DNA from: CAYOHP01 sp964403795 [NCBI: uncultured bacterium]
Lineage (GTDB): Bacteria; Muiribacteriota; UBA6191; CAZXTJ01
Direction: 5' to 3'
Length of the DNA stretch: 30,636 bases
Assembly (NCBI GenBank): GCA_964403795.1
Contig: CAYOHP010000023.1
Span: 41,860 to 72,495 of the forward strand
Of the stretch, positions 1 to 9,700 are shown piece after piece. The notes beneath the pieces were generated by a model that made no database searches, had not been told where the DNA came from, and worked only from the letters and a program-made list of their open reading frames with translations. The position numbers were made by a program, and so were the translations under genes. Every line of letters begins with the position of its first letter. Positions within the stretch are counted from its first letter, which is position 1.

Positions 1-1099
1 CCACCGCCTCCATCTCCACCCGCGCCGGGGCCTGGGCCGGAGCCGGAGCCGGAGGCTTGGAGGCGGCGGGCGGTGGCGCCGGCTTGGCCGGAGCCGGTTC
101 GTCGAATGCCCCCGCGTCGAACTCGTCGAAGCTGGCCGCAGGTGCAGGGGCCGCAGGCTTGGCTGGAGTCGGCTTGGCGGCGGGCTTGGGAGGCGTCGCC
201 GGCTTGGCCGGTTCCGGAGGAGGCGCCTTGGCGGGCGGCTCCTCGGCGAAGGGGTTCTCCTCGAACACCGAGGCGAACTCGTCGTCGCTGGGCTTCGGCG
301 GCGCCTTGGCGGCCGCGGCAGGCGCAGACGGAGGGGCTGCGGGCTTGGAGACGGGCTCCGGATCGGGCGCCTCGACCTGGGGTACCGGGCTCCCGGCCTC
401 CGTCGGACCGGGTTCGTCCGCACTCCGCACGGGGGCCGCTGCGGGTCTCTGGCTGCCGCGGTTCGGCTCCTGGACCAGGGATGCCATGCGATCGTCCCGG
501 TAGCCGCGGTAGGCCTCAGGAGTCATCGCCGAGCCCTGGATCCGGCTCGGTGCCGGCTCCTTTCCGGCGAGGCTCCGGGCCGCGGTACCCGCGATGTTCA
601 CATAGGCGTCCGCCGGGAGCACCTGGAGGGTGGCCCCGTCACGCGGGACGTAGGCCTCCGAGGCGGGGATCGAGGCCACGACCTCGGTCTTGCCCGAGAG
701 GTAGCCTTCGATCCTGGCCAGGAGGGCCTCGGATTTGGCGCGATACCTCTCGGTACGGCCGGACCGCAGCTTGCGGCATTCGGCGGCGGCATCCCCGAAA
801 TCGCCGATCTTGTACATGAGCAGGGCGAGGTAATACCGGTACTTCTCGTTGGAAGGGTTCTTCTCGACCGCACGTTCCATGAGCAGCTTGGCCTGCCCGT
901 ACTCCCCGCGCTGGCCCATGGCCACCGAGCGCTCGTAGAACGTCTGGGCCAATGCCTCGCCGCCGCGTTCCGCGCGGCGTGCCGAGCCACCGGATCCATC
1001 CGACGAGTTGCGGGACGAGCGGCCGGACCGTGCGGCCTGAAGGTCGGAAGCGCCGCTCGCGACCAGAAGGCTGGTGGCGAGGAGCAGTTGGGCTCGCAT
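1..1099 (-). CDS. Secreted TPR-like protein with Pro/Ala-rich tail (partial)
   Basis: This gene is open at the left edge, so only the N-terminal ~366 residues are visible. The ATG at 1099 is preceded by GGAG with a 5-nt spacer. Residues 1-22 look like a Sec signal peptide (MRAQ, a hydrophobic stretch, then an Ala-X-Ala-like end near DLQAA), so the product is probably exported. Residues ~50-120 contain one or two TPR-like helical pairs (an ALAQTFYERSVAMGQRGEYG type motif, then NEKYRYYLALLMYKIGDFGDA). From ~140 to the edge the chain is low complexity, rich in Pro, Ala and Lys (PAKP-type repeats), with two acidic/aromatic patches, DDEFASVFEENPF and FDEFDAGAFDE. The function is unknown. A role as an envelope scaffold or in protein-protein contacts is an inference from the TPR and the disordered tail. 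The gene is divergent from the kinase at 1314. Confidence 0.8.
   Translation of the reverse strand, partial: MRAQLLLATSLLVASGASDLQAARSGRSSRNSSDGSGGSARRAERGGEALAQTFYERSVAMGQRGEYGQAKLLMERAVEKNPSNEKYRYYLALLMYKIGDFGDAAAECRKLRSGRTERYRAKSEALLARIEGYLSGKTEVVASIPASEAYVPRDGATLQVLPADAYVNIAGTAARSLAGKEPAPSRIQGSAMTPEAYRGYRDDRMASLVQEPNRGSQRPAAAPVRSADEPGPTEAGSPVPQVEAPDPEPVSKPAAPPSAPAAAAKAPPKPSDDEFASVFEENPFAEEPPAKAPPPEPAKPATPPKPAAKPTPAKPAAPAPAASFDEFDAGAFDEPAPAKPAPPPAASKPPAPAPAQAPARVEMEAV
45..330. repeat. Degenerate Pro/Ala/Lys-coding low-complexity repeats
   Basis: The plus strand shows many near-copies of GGCTTGGCCGG / GCCGGCTTGGC. These are the reverse complement of codons for the PAKP-like repeats in the tail of the secreted TPR protein. 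They look like an in-frame coding repeat, not a mobile element. Confidence 0.6.
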
Positions 1100-1162
1100 C
1101 TTCACTCCGGAACGCTCCTTCCGAGCTCGGCTCCCGCCACGGGCGGTGGGGCCGTCCCTGCC

Positions 1163-1191
1163 AGGTTAGCCCACGCTCCCCGGACGGCCAA
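1163..1191 (-). promoter_or_regulatory. Candidate sigma70-like promoter of the secreted TPR gene
   Basis: On the minus strand, TTGGCC (1191-1186) is followed by a 17-bp spacer and TAACCT (1168-1163). The predicted start of transcription lies near 1156, giving a leader of about 57 nt with a GGAG site before the ATG at 1099. The call rests on consensus matching by eye. Confidence 0.45.
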
Positions 1192-1299
1192 GATCGGCCG
1201 GGATCGCGAAGTGGGCCGCAGGGAGCCGTTCAAATGGACGATCGGCGTTGCGGGTCGGATGAGCCAGGGCCCGGTCGGGGATCGGCCTCGGCTTCGCGC

Positions 1300-1305
1300 T
1301 ACCCT
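1300..1305 (+). promoter_or_regulatory. Candidate -10 element TACCCT, possibly leaderless start
   Basis: TACCCT ends 8 nt before the ATG at 1314. No purine-rich SD site is seen just before this start, only GGGG within ggggtccg. This spacing would put the first transcribed base at or next to the start codon. No convincing -35 box was found. Confidence 0.3.
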
Positions 1306-1313
1306 GGGGTCCG

Positions 1314-3500
1314 ATGGGCGATCCCGCAAGCGCCAAGGACTCGCATTGGCCCCAGCCGAATACCACCCTGGGCGGGTATCGCCTCGTCCAGGTGCTCGGT
1401 TCGGGGGGCATGGGTCGCGTCTACCTGGCCGAGCGCAAGCTCCAGGACCTGGAGCGGCGGACCCAGGAGGTCGCCCTCAAGGTCCTGGATCCGGACCTGG
1501 CCAAGCGGAAGACGGTGCGGGACTTCTTCCTCCAGGAGGCGGAACTGGGCAAGGGGCTCTCCCATCCCAACCTGGTGGGCTTCCTGGAGAGCGGGGAGCA
1601 TGACGGCTTCCTCTTCCTGGCCTTCGAGTACATCCATGGCGTCAGCCTGGACAAGCTGATCAAGAAGAGCCGCGACGACAAGAAGCCGCTCGCCCAGGAC
1701 CTCGTGATCTCGGTGCTCCAGGACGTCGCCTTCGGCCTGGCGGCCGCCCACCAGCGGGGCATCGTGCATCGTGACTTGAAGCCCCAGAACGTGATGATCA
1801 CCCCCGACGACATGATCAAGGTCATCGATTTCGGGCTGGCCGACGCCGATGCCGGGATCGGTGAAGGCAAGACGGTGGGGACGCCGGTCTATGCCGCCCC
1901 GGAGCAGAACCTGGGGCGCCGCACCGACGCCTCGGCCGACGTCTATGCCCTGGGTCTGTTCGCCTACGAGATGTTCTCCGGGTCACGCCTGCTGCCGGGA
2001 GGCGGCATCCAGAAGGTCCTCCAGCAGCAGATCAAACTCCAGAAGGTGCTCGAGCAGGGCGTGTCCCTGAACCCCAGGATCCCCAAGGAACTCACCCCGA
2101 TCCTGCGGAGGATGCTCGAGTTCAAGCCGGCCGACCGCTACCCCTCGGCGGTCGACGTGGCAGCGGTCCTGGAACGGAGCTTCCCGGTCGAGAAGGGGGC
2201 GCGCAGCGACGTCCTCGCCAGGACCAAGGCCCATGCCCTGGCGGAGCTCGCCGATACCCACTACTGGAAGGCCTTGGAGCTGGCCCGCAGCGGAAGGACG
2301 CTGGAAGCCGCGGGGGAAACCGGTCGCCTCGTCTCGCTGCGCCCGCCGACCCTGAGGCGGCTTCGCCAGATGCTCTCGACCGAGATCGCCGACGCCGCCT
2401 GGGATCCCGGGACCGGCGGACCCGCGGGAGAGGTCCGGTCGGCTCCGGAGCCCGACCTCGAGAGTCTGGAGGAGCTGGCGTCGTGGGCCAAGGCCGCCGA
2501 CCTCCCGGCCTTGCGGACCGCGCTGGAAGGCAGGTTGGCGAGGTTGGCCCGCTACTACCAGCCGCCCTTCCTGTTGGAGCTGGGCCACTCCCGATTCGAT
2601 TCGGTCCCGATCCTCCAGGAGCTGCTCGCCACTCCCGACCTGCCGCGGGCCGAGAGGGCACGGATCTTCGCCCCCCTGGCCTGGGCCTACCTGGCCCTGA
2701 ACCTACCGGAGCGTGCCCGGGTCACCGCCGAGCAGGGTCTGCGCGAAGATCCGGGGAATCCCGGCATCCAGGTCGCCCTGTCCCAGATCGCGGGGCGCCT
2801 CGAGGAGCTGGAGGCGGCCAAGGAGGCGCTGGTCGCCATGATACGGGTCATCGGGTCCCAAGGGGATCCGGAGGAGAAGGTCGAGCGGGCGAGGCAGTTC
2901 GCGGAGAAGTACCCGGGCCTGGGCCAGGCATGGCAGCTCCTCCTCGACGAGGCCAAGCGGGCCGGCGACCTCGAGACCGCCAGGGAGGCTCTCCTGCGGC
3001 TCGGTCAGAAGGAGCTGATCCTCCGGGAACCGGGATACGGCTTCCGCCACTTCCGCGGGGCCTTGCAGCTCTTCCCCTCCCGCTCGGACCTCCAGCTCCT
3101 GCTGGTGGAGAGCCTGCGGGCCGGGGGACGGCTGATCTCGCTCCCCCCGAAGAAGGAGGAGCGGGCTCGCAGGGTGTGGGCCTTGGCGAACCTGCCGGAT
3201 CCGAGGATCGCCGAACTCGAGGAGCAGCTGGGAGCGCCTTCCGCGAACGGGGAAGCGATCGAGGACCTGATCGCCCAGGTGGCAGAGACCGGAGACCGTG
3301 CCCGGCTCTCGGCCACCCTGCTCAAGGCGGCGACGTCTCATGCGGCCCGAGGAGCCATCGAGGAGGCCAAGGCGGCCTTCGAGGACATGCTCGCGGTGGC
3401 CCCCGATCGCACCAGTGCCGTAGCGGCCCTGCGGGCGGCTCCCCTGCTCGACAAGGTGTTCAATCGCATGCAGCTGGCCCGGCTGCTCAGCGACGCCTGA
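1314..3500 (+). CDS. Soluble Hanks-type Ser/Thr protein kinase with C-terminal TPR-like region
   Basis: The 728-residue product would phosphorylate Ser/Thr on partner proteins in the cytoplasm. The kinase domain covers ~21-290: glycine loop GSGGMG at 29-34, VALK with the ATP-binding Lys at 56, catalytic HRDLKPQN from 152, DFG at 172-174, and APE at 195-197. All catalytic residues are present, so it should be active. No transmembrane segment is visible. Residues ~310-728 are alpha-helical with TPR-like pairs (for example RARIFAPLAWAYLALNLPER and AARGAIEEAKAAFEDMLAV), presumably for substrate or partner binding. The gene is divergent from the secreted TPR gene and its TGA directly abuts the stop codon of the convergent gene at 3501. 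The start is the ATG after TACCCT; it lacks a clear SD site. Confidence 0.93.
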   Translation: MGDPASAKDSHWPQPNTTLGGYRLVQVLGSGGMGRVYLAERKLQDLERRTQEVALKVLDPDLAKRKTVRDFFLQEAELGKGLSHPNLVGFLESGEHDGFLFLAFEYIHGVSLDKLIKKSRDDKKPLAQDLVISVLQDVAFGLAAAHQRGIVHRDLKPQNVMITPDDMIKVIDFGLADADAGIGEGKTVGTPVYAAPEQNLGRRTDASADVYALGLFAYEMFSGSRLLPGGGIQKVLQQQIKLQKVLEQGVSLNPRIPKELTPILRRMLEFKPADRYPSAVDVAAVLERSFPVEKGARSDVLARTKAHALAELADTHYWKALELARSGRTLEAAGETGRLVSLRPPTLRRLRQMLSTEIADAAWDPGTGGPAGEVRSAPEPDLESLEELASWAKAADLPALRTALEGRLARLARYYQPPFLLELGHSRFDSVPILQELLATPDLPRAERARIFAPLAWAYLALNLPERARVTAEQGLREDPGNPGIQVALSQIAGRLEELEAAKEALVAMIRVIGSQGDPEEKVERARQFAEKYPGLGQAWQLLLDEAKRAGDLETAREALLRLGQKELILREPGYGFRHFRGALQLFPSRSDLQLLLVESLRAGGRLISLPPKKEERARRVWALANLPDPRIAELEEQLGAPSANGEAIEDLIAQVAETGDRARLSATLLKAATSHAARGAIEEAKAAFEDMLAVAPDRTSAVAALRAAPLLDKVFNRMQLARLLSDA

Positions 3501-5474
3501 TCAGGGAGCCGAGGCGGACGGCAGGAGGCCGGCGATCCAGGCGGACACCTCGGGGTGGCGGTCGTCCGACCGGTTGCCGCCGGGCAGGGTGACGGACACC
3601 AGGGACTGGTCGTCGCCGGGATGGAGGACCGAGACCTCGAGGTCCGGCATCCCGAACTCCTGACGAGCCTCGGCCAGGAGGGAGGTCGCCAGGTCCAGGT
3701 CGACCTCCCCCTCGACGATGGCCCAGCACCGCACCTTGCGCCCCCAGGTGGAGCCCAGGTGGGCGCTCCGGGCGGCCAGCAGGTACTCGCGGATCGGTCC
3801 GGGGCGGACCAGTTCCCGGAACCCCTTGAAGTAGAAGGAGCTGCTCCGGGCATGGAAGGCGAGCTGGAAGGCACCCTGGGGGTCCGCGGCCAGCTCACCG
3901 AGGTCCTCGGCAGCCAGGCGCTCGAGCTCCTGGCGGACCTGGGTCATCCTGGAGCGTTCCTCCTGGTCCCGGGCCCGGGACGCTCCGCACAGGCCGCAGA
4001 AGGGGTCCGGCATGGGGCCTTCGCAGGCCGGACAGGTCGGGAAGGCCCGAGTCCCGGGGTATGCCTGGGCGAGGTCCTGACGGTGCCGGAGGATCCGGTC
4101 ATGGGAGGCCCTCCGGGACGGGTCGATGACGGTCTTGTAGGCCCGGAAGAAGCGGATCTTCCGCTGCGACGGGGATGGGCCGCCCGGGAGCGCCACCTCG
4201 TCCGCAAGGGATCCCATGAGGGTGCGGAACGCCCTGCGGATCTCCCGGGGACTGGCGGTGGGGTGGATCCCCAGCACCGAATAGGCACTTCCGTCCGGCG
4301 AGCCGGGGGTGTCCCGGGTCGCCTGGAGGGTCTCGTCGGGTTCCAGGTACGGGCGGTCGCAGGCGTCGCACCGCAAGCTCGAGAGGCTCGATCCGGAGTC
4401 GGTCGGGATCGGTCCCGCGCACCCGGGACAGAGGACCTCGTCGATCATCAGGTTGCGCCGGCACTCCTCGCACTCCAAGGTGGAGAGTGCCTGTCCGGGT
4501 CCTGAGGGCGAACCTCCCGAAGGACAGAACCAGCATCGAAAGCGCGGGGCACGCGGATCCCAGGCCCCGTCGAAGATGGCATCCCACTGTTCCGAGCGGA
4601 AGAAGCGTGCCAGTCCCTGGATGCGACGGACCAGGGCAGGCGTGGGCTTCCACGCGTCCCCCCAGTCCCCCTGGGCCTCGAGCCGATCCGCCTGCTCGAG
4701 CAGGCCATCCATGTTCGTGTCCTTGACCACGCTCGGGCTCCCCAGGGCGAGCTTCAGGAGCGAGGTGGCGGCGACCGTGGGATCCTGGCAGCAGAGGAGG
4801 CCGGCGCGGTCAGCGGTCAGGACCGCCTGGCGCTCCCAGGGGACGAGGAGGTAGGAAGCCATCCCCGACAGGGAGGAACCCAGCCCCGGCAACCCCTTCA
4901 AGGCGGTGGTGAGGGCGCGGGCGACGGTCAGGTAGACGACATGGTCGGCCTTCACGTGGCCGAGTTGGCTCCCGATCGCGAACAGCATCTCGTTCTCGTC
5001 GAGGAGCGAGACGGCCGCGGTGGTGATGATGAGGAGGTTGGAGCTGCCCGATCCGAACAGGGTCGTGGAGGCTTCCGCCGAACTCGCCACGTAGACCTCG
5101 ACGGGGCCGGCATGGAGGACCCGCTCGGCGAAGCGCACCTGGCGATGGAGCTTGGGGAACTGGCCGGGTCCGACCCGGACCGAGGAACCGAGCAGTTGCG
5201 TCCGGAAGTCAGGCTCGGCGATCCGCTGGAGGTACTGCCGCACGAGGAGCCGGACCGGGTAGGCGAGGGCGAGGGCCCGGGACGCCGCCAGGTCCCCGGG
5301 ATCCTGGAACTGGGCGATCTGGAGACTGCGGGGGACCCTCCGGCGGGCCGGGCCGGGCCAGGGCTGCAGGCAGAGGTCCTTCCCGCATCCGCGGCAGTAC
5401 CGGTCGCTGCGCAGCAATCGGGTCTTGCAGCGGCTGCAGGCGGGTAGCGCGGGCGTCTCGGCCTGCTGGGTCAC
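3501..5474 (-). CDS. Zinc-ribbon / degenerate M48 peptidase / J-like domain fusion protein
   Basis: The 657-residue product begins at a GTG with no obvious SD. Domains in order: an N-terminal zinc ribbon (Cys13, 16, 27, 30); an M48-peptidase-like region ~60-240; two further CxxC-rich ribbons (Cys314/317/335/338 and Cys349/352/369/372); a J-like domain ~396-460 (YSVLGIHPTASPREIRRAFR, then FFRAYKTVIDPSRRASHD); a fourth ribbon (Cys481/484/493/496); and an uncharacterised C-terminal region. The M48 zinc motif HExxH appears as SQLGH (169-173). The downstream glutamate before the conserved Ala-Asp is Val218, so zinc-dependent proteolysis is probably lost. The J-like domain lacks the HPD tripeptide needed to stimulate DnaK. 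The protein therefore looks like a scaffold built of inactive enzyme and chaperone folds. It may be read as the last gene of the acs-pump operon (57-bp gap). Confidence 0.85.
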   Translation of the reverse strand: MTQQAETPALPACSRCKTRLLRSDRYCRGCGKDLCLQPWPGPARRRVPRSLQIAQFQDPGDLAASRALALAYPVRLLVRQYLQRIAEPDFRTQLLGSSVRVGPGQFPKLHRQVRFAERVLHAGPVEVYVASSAEASTTLFGSGSSNLLIITTAAVSLLDENEMLFAIGSQLGHVKADHVVYLTVARALTTALKGLPGLGSSLSGMASYLLVPWERQAVLTADRAGLLCCQDPTVAATSLLKLALGSPSVVKDTNMDGLLEQADRLEAQGDWGDAWKPTPALVRRIQGLARFFRSEQWDAIFDGAWDPRAPRFRCWFCPSGGSPSGPGQALSTLECEECRRNLMIDEVLCPGCAGPIPTDSGSSLSSLRCDACDRPYLEPDETLQATRDTPGSPDGSAYSVLGIHPTASPREIRRAFRTLMGSLADEVALPGGPSPSQRKIRFFRAYKTVIDPSRRASHDRILRHRQDLAQAYPGTRAFPTCPACEGPMPDPFCGLCGASRARDQEERSRMTQVRQELERLAAEDLGELAADPQGAFQLAFHARSSSFYFKGFRELVRPGPIREYLLAARSAHLGSTWGRKVRCWAIVEGEVDLDLATSLLAEARQEFGMPDLEVSVLHPGDDQSLVSVTLPGGNRSDDRHPEVSAWIAGLLPSASAP

Positions 5475-5531
5475 GGCTTCATGGTGGCATGCCGGCCGGA
5501 TCCGTCACCAAGGAACCTCGGGTCCGACGAG

Positions 5532-6731
5532 TCACGGGGATTGGCCACCGGTGCCGTACTCCTCGTCATCCCAGGGAGGAGCCGCTTCGAAGGCGAGGAT
5601 GTTCACGTCGTCCTGGACACCGATCCCGGAGGCCCACACCTGGAGTTCGTGGACTGCCACCGCGACAGCCTCCCCGAGGGAGCGGTCCCGGGCCGAATCG
5701 AGGATCCGGGCCAGTCGCTCCTTCCCGAAGGTCTCCCGGTTCGGCCCGCCGCGCTGCTCGGTGATCCCGTCGGTGTAGAAGAAGACCCTGTCCCCGGCCT
5801 TGAAGCGACAGCTCCGGGTCGTGTACCGGACCGTCGGGTCGATGCCCAGGGGGATCTCGGCGCCGTCGAGGTAGGTCGAGGGCCCGTCCACCGGGAGGAC
5901 GAGTGGAGGAGGATGCCCGGCGTTGGCCCAGAGGATCCGCTCCAGGCCCGGCTGGTAGGTTGCATACACGGCGGTGACGAAGCGTCCCGATCCCGTGAAG
6001 GTCTTGAAGAGGGCTTCACTCATGTCGCTGAGCGTCTCGCCCGGGTCGTCCCGCTGCATCTGCACCGGCCAGTGGAGGAGATGGGCCTTGAGGAAGCTCG
6101 TGAAGAGCGCCGCCGCCACCCCGTGCCCGACCACATCGGCCAGGAAGAGGCCCGTGGCATTCCCTTCCAGCGGAACCACGTCGAAGAAATCGCCACCCAC
6201 CATCGAGGACGGCTCGTAGTGGGCAGCCAGGACCAGGCCGTCGCGCTCCGGGAGGGGGAACGGGAGCAGGTTGCGCTGGACGCTGCGGGCCAGGTCGAGC
6301 TCCTCCTGGATCCGGCGCATCGCCCGGCGGTACTGCCCCTGCAGGCGGCCCAGGCGCTGGAGGCGCTGGAGGCGCCGGGCCAGCTCCTGGTCCGGCCTGG
6401 GACCTGACAGCGGGTCGCAGGGTTCGAGGGCGAAGTCGGCCTGCGAAGGGAGGGAGGAGCCTTCCGGGAGCAGGAAGAGGATGGGGATCTCCCGGCCGAT
6501 CTCCAGTTCCCGCAGGCTCCTGGCGACCTCCACCGGGTCGCCGTCCTGGCCCATCGAAAGCATCAGGACGTCGGCCGGGAACCCGGCCAGGATCTCGTGG
6601 ATCGCGTGCGGGGTGGCGGCCGTCATCACCTCCGCGGCCTCGAAACCGGACAGGCTCCGGATCCTCTGGCCGAGACCGGTGCCCTCTTCGTGGACCAGGA
6701 CCCTCGGTGGACCTCCCAGCGAGAAGGGCAA
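5532..6731 (-). CDS. RsbU/SpoIIE-type PP2C phosphatase with N-terminal pseudo-receiver
   Basis: The 399-residue product starts at a TTG with GAGGT 6 nt upstream, 9 bp after the RND gene stop. Residues ~9-105 resemble a response-regulator receiver, but the phospho-acceptor position holds Ser59 (DVLMLSMGQDG) and the KP motif is LEP, so phosphorylation is unlikely. A helical, probably coiled-coil linker (~112-160) leads to a PP2C-like domain with the metal-binding motifs GGDFFD (179-184), ADVVGHG (Asp199), NAGHPPP, YTDG (Asp321) and DD at 374-375. All are kept, so it should dephosphorylate phospho-Ser/Thr, typically on a STAS-domain anti-anti-sigma factor. A STAS protein is encoded at 19.6 kb; any partnership is inference. 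Cotranscription with the pump suggests a stress-linked role. Confidence 0.9.
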   Translation of the reverse strand: MPFSLGGPPRVLVHEEGTGLGQRIRSLSGFEAAEVMTAATPHAIHEILAGFPADVLMLSMGQDGDPVEVARSLRELEIGREIPILFLLPEGSSLPSQADFALEPCDPLSGPRPDQELARRLQRLQRLGRLQGQYRRAMRRIQEELDLARSVQRNLLPFPLPERDGLVLAAHYEPSSMVGGDFFDVVPLEGNATGLFLADVVGHGVAAALFTSFLKAHLLHWPVQMQRDDPGETLSDMSEALFKTFTGSGRFVTAVYATYQPGLERILWANAGHPPPLVLPVDGPSTYLDGAEIPLGIDPTVRYTTRSCRFKAGDRVFFYTDGITEQRGGPNRETFGKERLARILDSARDRSLGEAVAVAVHELQVWASGIGVQDDVNILAFEAAPPWDDEEYGTGGQSP

Positions 6732-6740
6732 GGGGCTACC

Positions 6741-9700
6741 TCAGACGTCGCCCGGTCCGGAGGTTCGGATCCGGAACTCCAGGACCAGGGAGAGGAGTGC
6801 CGGGATGAGCACCATGGTGAACACGGTCGAGCACAACAGGCCCCCCAGCACCACCGCGCCGATGCCGCGGTAGAGCTCGGAGCCGGAACCGGACATGAGG
6901 ACCAGGGGAGCCATGCCGAAGACCGAGGTCAGGGTGGACATGAGGATGGGGCGGACCCGGTTGGCCGCAGCCTCCGCCACCGCGTCCCGGGGATCCAGGC
7001 CGCCGGTCCGGATGTTCTGGAGGGTGCGGTCGACGAGCAGGATGGCGTTGTTGACGACGATCCCGACCAGGATGACGAAGCCCAGCATGGTCAGTACGTC
7101 CAGGGGCTGGCCCATGTTGGGGTCGGCACGGCGCAGCGCGGTGTCGGTCAGGGCCAACAGCACCACACCCCCGAAGGAGGCCAGCGGCACCGAGAACATG
7201 ATGACCAGGGGGTACAGGAACGACTCGTAGAGACTGGCCATCAGGAGGTAGGTGACGATCAGGGCGATGAAGAAGCCGCCCTGGAGGGTCTGCCGGGTAC
7301 TGGTCAGCTTGTCGGCGGTGCCGGTCAGCCACCACCGGTAGGGTTGGACCAGAGTCCCCTCCTCGGCGAGTTTCCCGAGCACCCGGGTCGAGAGGATCTG
7401 CATGGCCGTCTCCAGGGCCACGTCCTTGGGAGGCGAGACGATCAGGGTCACGGTCCTGGAGCGGTCGGTGTGCTGGACCTGGTCGGGTCCCATGACCAGT
7501 CGGATCCCGGCCAGCGACGAGAGCGGGACCACGCCTCCCCGCGGCAGCCGGACCGGGAGGGAAGCCAGGTCCTGGGTATGGGCCAGAGCCTCCCGTCGCC
7601 CGCGCAGGGTGAGGTCGACCTGGCTGCCGTCGGCCAGACGGACCTCCGAGACCCGCGCCCCGTCCGCCAGCACGTCGATCCAGAACCCGAGTTCCTGGGC
7701 ATCGAGTCCGGCCTCCACCAGACGCTTGCGGTCGGGGTCCACCCGGAGCTCCGGTTGCCCGAGCTCCAGGCCCGGGACCGGGCGGACGTTGGCGCCGGGG
7801 ATCTCCTGCATGGTCCGGAGGAAGGCCTGGAGGGCGAGCGAGACCAGCTTCCCCAGGTCCGGCCCCTGGAGCTTGACCTCGATGCTCCGGCCGCCGTCGA
7901 TCCCCTGCTCGAAGAGGCCTGCCTGCTGGACGATCCCGATCATCCCCGGCACCTTGCCCAGGGCCTTCTGCATCGGGGGGATCACCTCGCCCACCCGCGC
8001 CGGGTCCTTGGCCATCGCACCCATGAACATCATCCGGCCGGCGGCCACGAAGAAGAAGTTCTCGACCAGCGGATCGGGACCGCTCCAGAGCGGGGCGATC
8101 GAGCCCTCGAGCGAGGTGCCGATCCGGTTGAACTCCTCCAGGTTGTAGCCGGGAGGAGGGATGAGGATGCCGAACAGGAGGTTCCGGTTCCCCTCGGGGA
8201 GGTACTCGGCCGGCGGCAGCAGCGAGGCCGTGCCCGTGAGCGAGACCGCGGTCAGGGACACGATGGTGGCGATCCGGGCGGGTACCGACCCGCAGAGCAG
8301 ATGGATCGCCCGCCCGGTGGCGTCGGCGTAGTGGGGAGGATCGGCGCCCAGGACCCGCGCCTCGTACAACACGGCCTTGGAGCGGGCTGCCAGCATCGGG
8401 ATCAGCGTCGAGGAGACCACCAGCGAGAGCAGCACCGCGCAGCTGATCGCCACCGCGATGTCCCGGAACAGCTGGGCGATCTCCGCCTTCAGGAAGAAGA
8501 TCGGGAGGAAGACCGCGATGGTCGTGAGGGTCGAGGCGAGGATGGCGCCCCAGACCTCGGTGGTGCCCCGGGAGGCGGCGGTCCCCTGGGCCTCCCCCTT
8601 CTGGATCCGGGTGAAGATGTTCTCGAGGACCACGATCGAGTTGTCGACCAGCATTCCGACCGCGAACGAGATCCCGGCCAGGGAGACCACGTTGATGTTC
8701 CGGCCCAGGAGGTACATGGCCACGAAGGTCCCGATGGCCGAGACCGGGATCGCGGCCGCGATGATGGCGGTGGCCGAGAAGGATCTGAGGAAGAGGTAGA
8801 GGATGATCACGGCCAGCAGGCTGCCCACGACCAGGTTGGACCGCACCAGGGCCAGGGCCTCGTCGATGTAGACGGTGGAGTCGTAGGCCTGGGACATCAC
8901 CATCCCGCGTTCCTTGAGCACCCCCTCGTTCAGCTCCTTCATGGCGGCCTTCAGGCCGTCCATGACCTCCAGGATGTTGGTCCCCGGCTGGCGCTGGGCG
9001 TTCACTGCCACGCAGGGCTCTCCCTTGTGGCGGACCCGAACCTGGGGATCCTTGTAGCCGAGGCTGACGGTGGCGACGTCCCGGAGGTAGACCCTGGACC
9101 GGGCATCCTCCCGGAGGACCAGGTCCCGGATCCGGTCGAGGGTATCGAACGAGCCGACGGTGCGGATGACGTAGCGGCGCTTGCCCTCGTCGATGTGGCC
9201 GGCCGAGGTGTCCCGGTCCTCCCGCGACAACCGCTCGGCGACCTCCCGGATCGTGAGTCCGCGGGCGGCGAGCTCGGCGGGGTCGAAGTGGACCACCACC
9301 TCCCGCTCCTGGCCGCCGAAGATGTTGGCGGCCGCTACCCCGGGGACCCGCTCGAGGCGGGCCTCGACCGAGTTCTCGATGAACTCGAGTTCCTTCTCGA
9401 CCTCGAATCCGGGCCGGGACCCGTCGGGGAGGAGGATGAACCAGGCGATGGCGTTCTGCTGGGCTCCCGCCTCCGCCAGGATCGGGCGGTCGGCTTCGGA
9501 GGGGTAGCCGGGTACCCGGTTCAGGGCGTTGTTCACCCTGAGCAGGGCAGCGTCGAGGTCGGTCCCGGGGACGAACTCCAGGGTGACCATCCCGTTGCCC
9601 GGCGAGGACAGGGACTCCATCTTGACGAGACCCTCCAGGGAACGGAGCTGCTCCTCCTGCTCCTCGACGATCTCCCGTTCGACCTCTTCGGGATTGGCTC

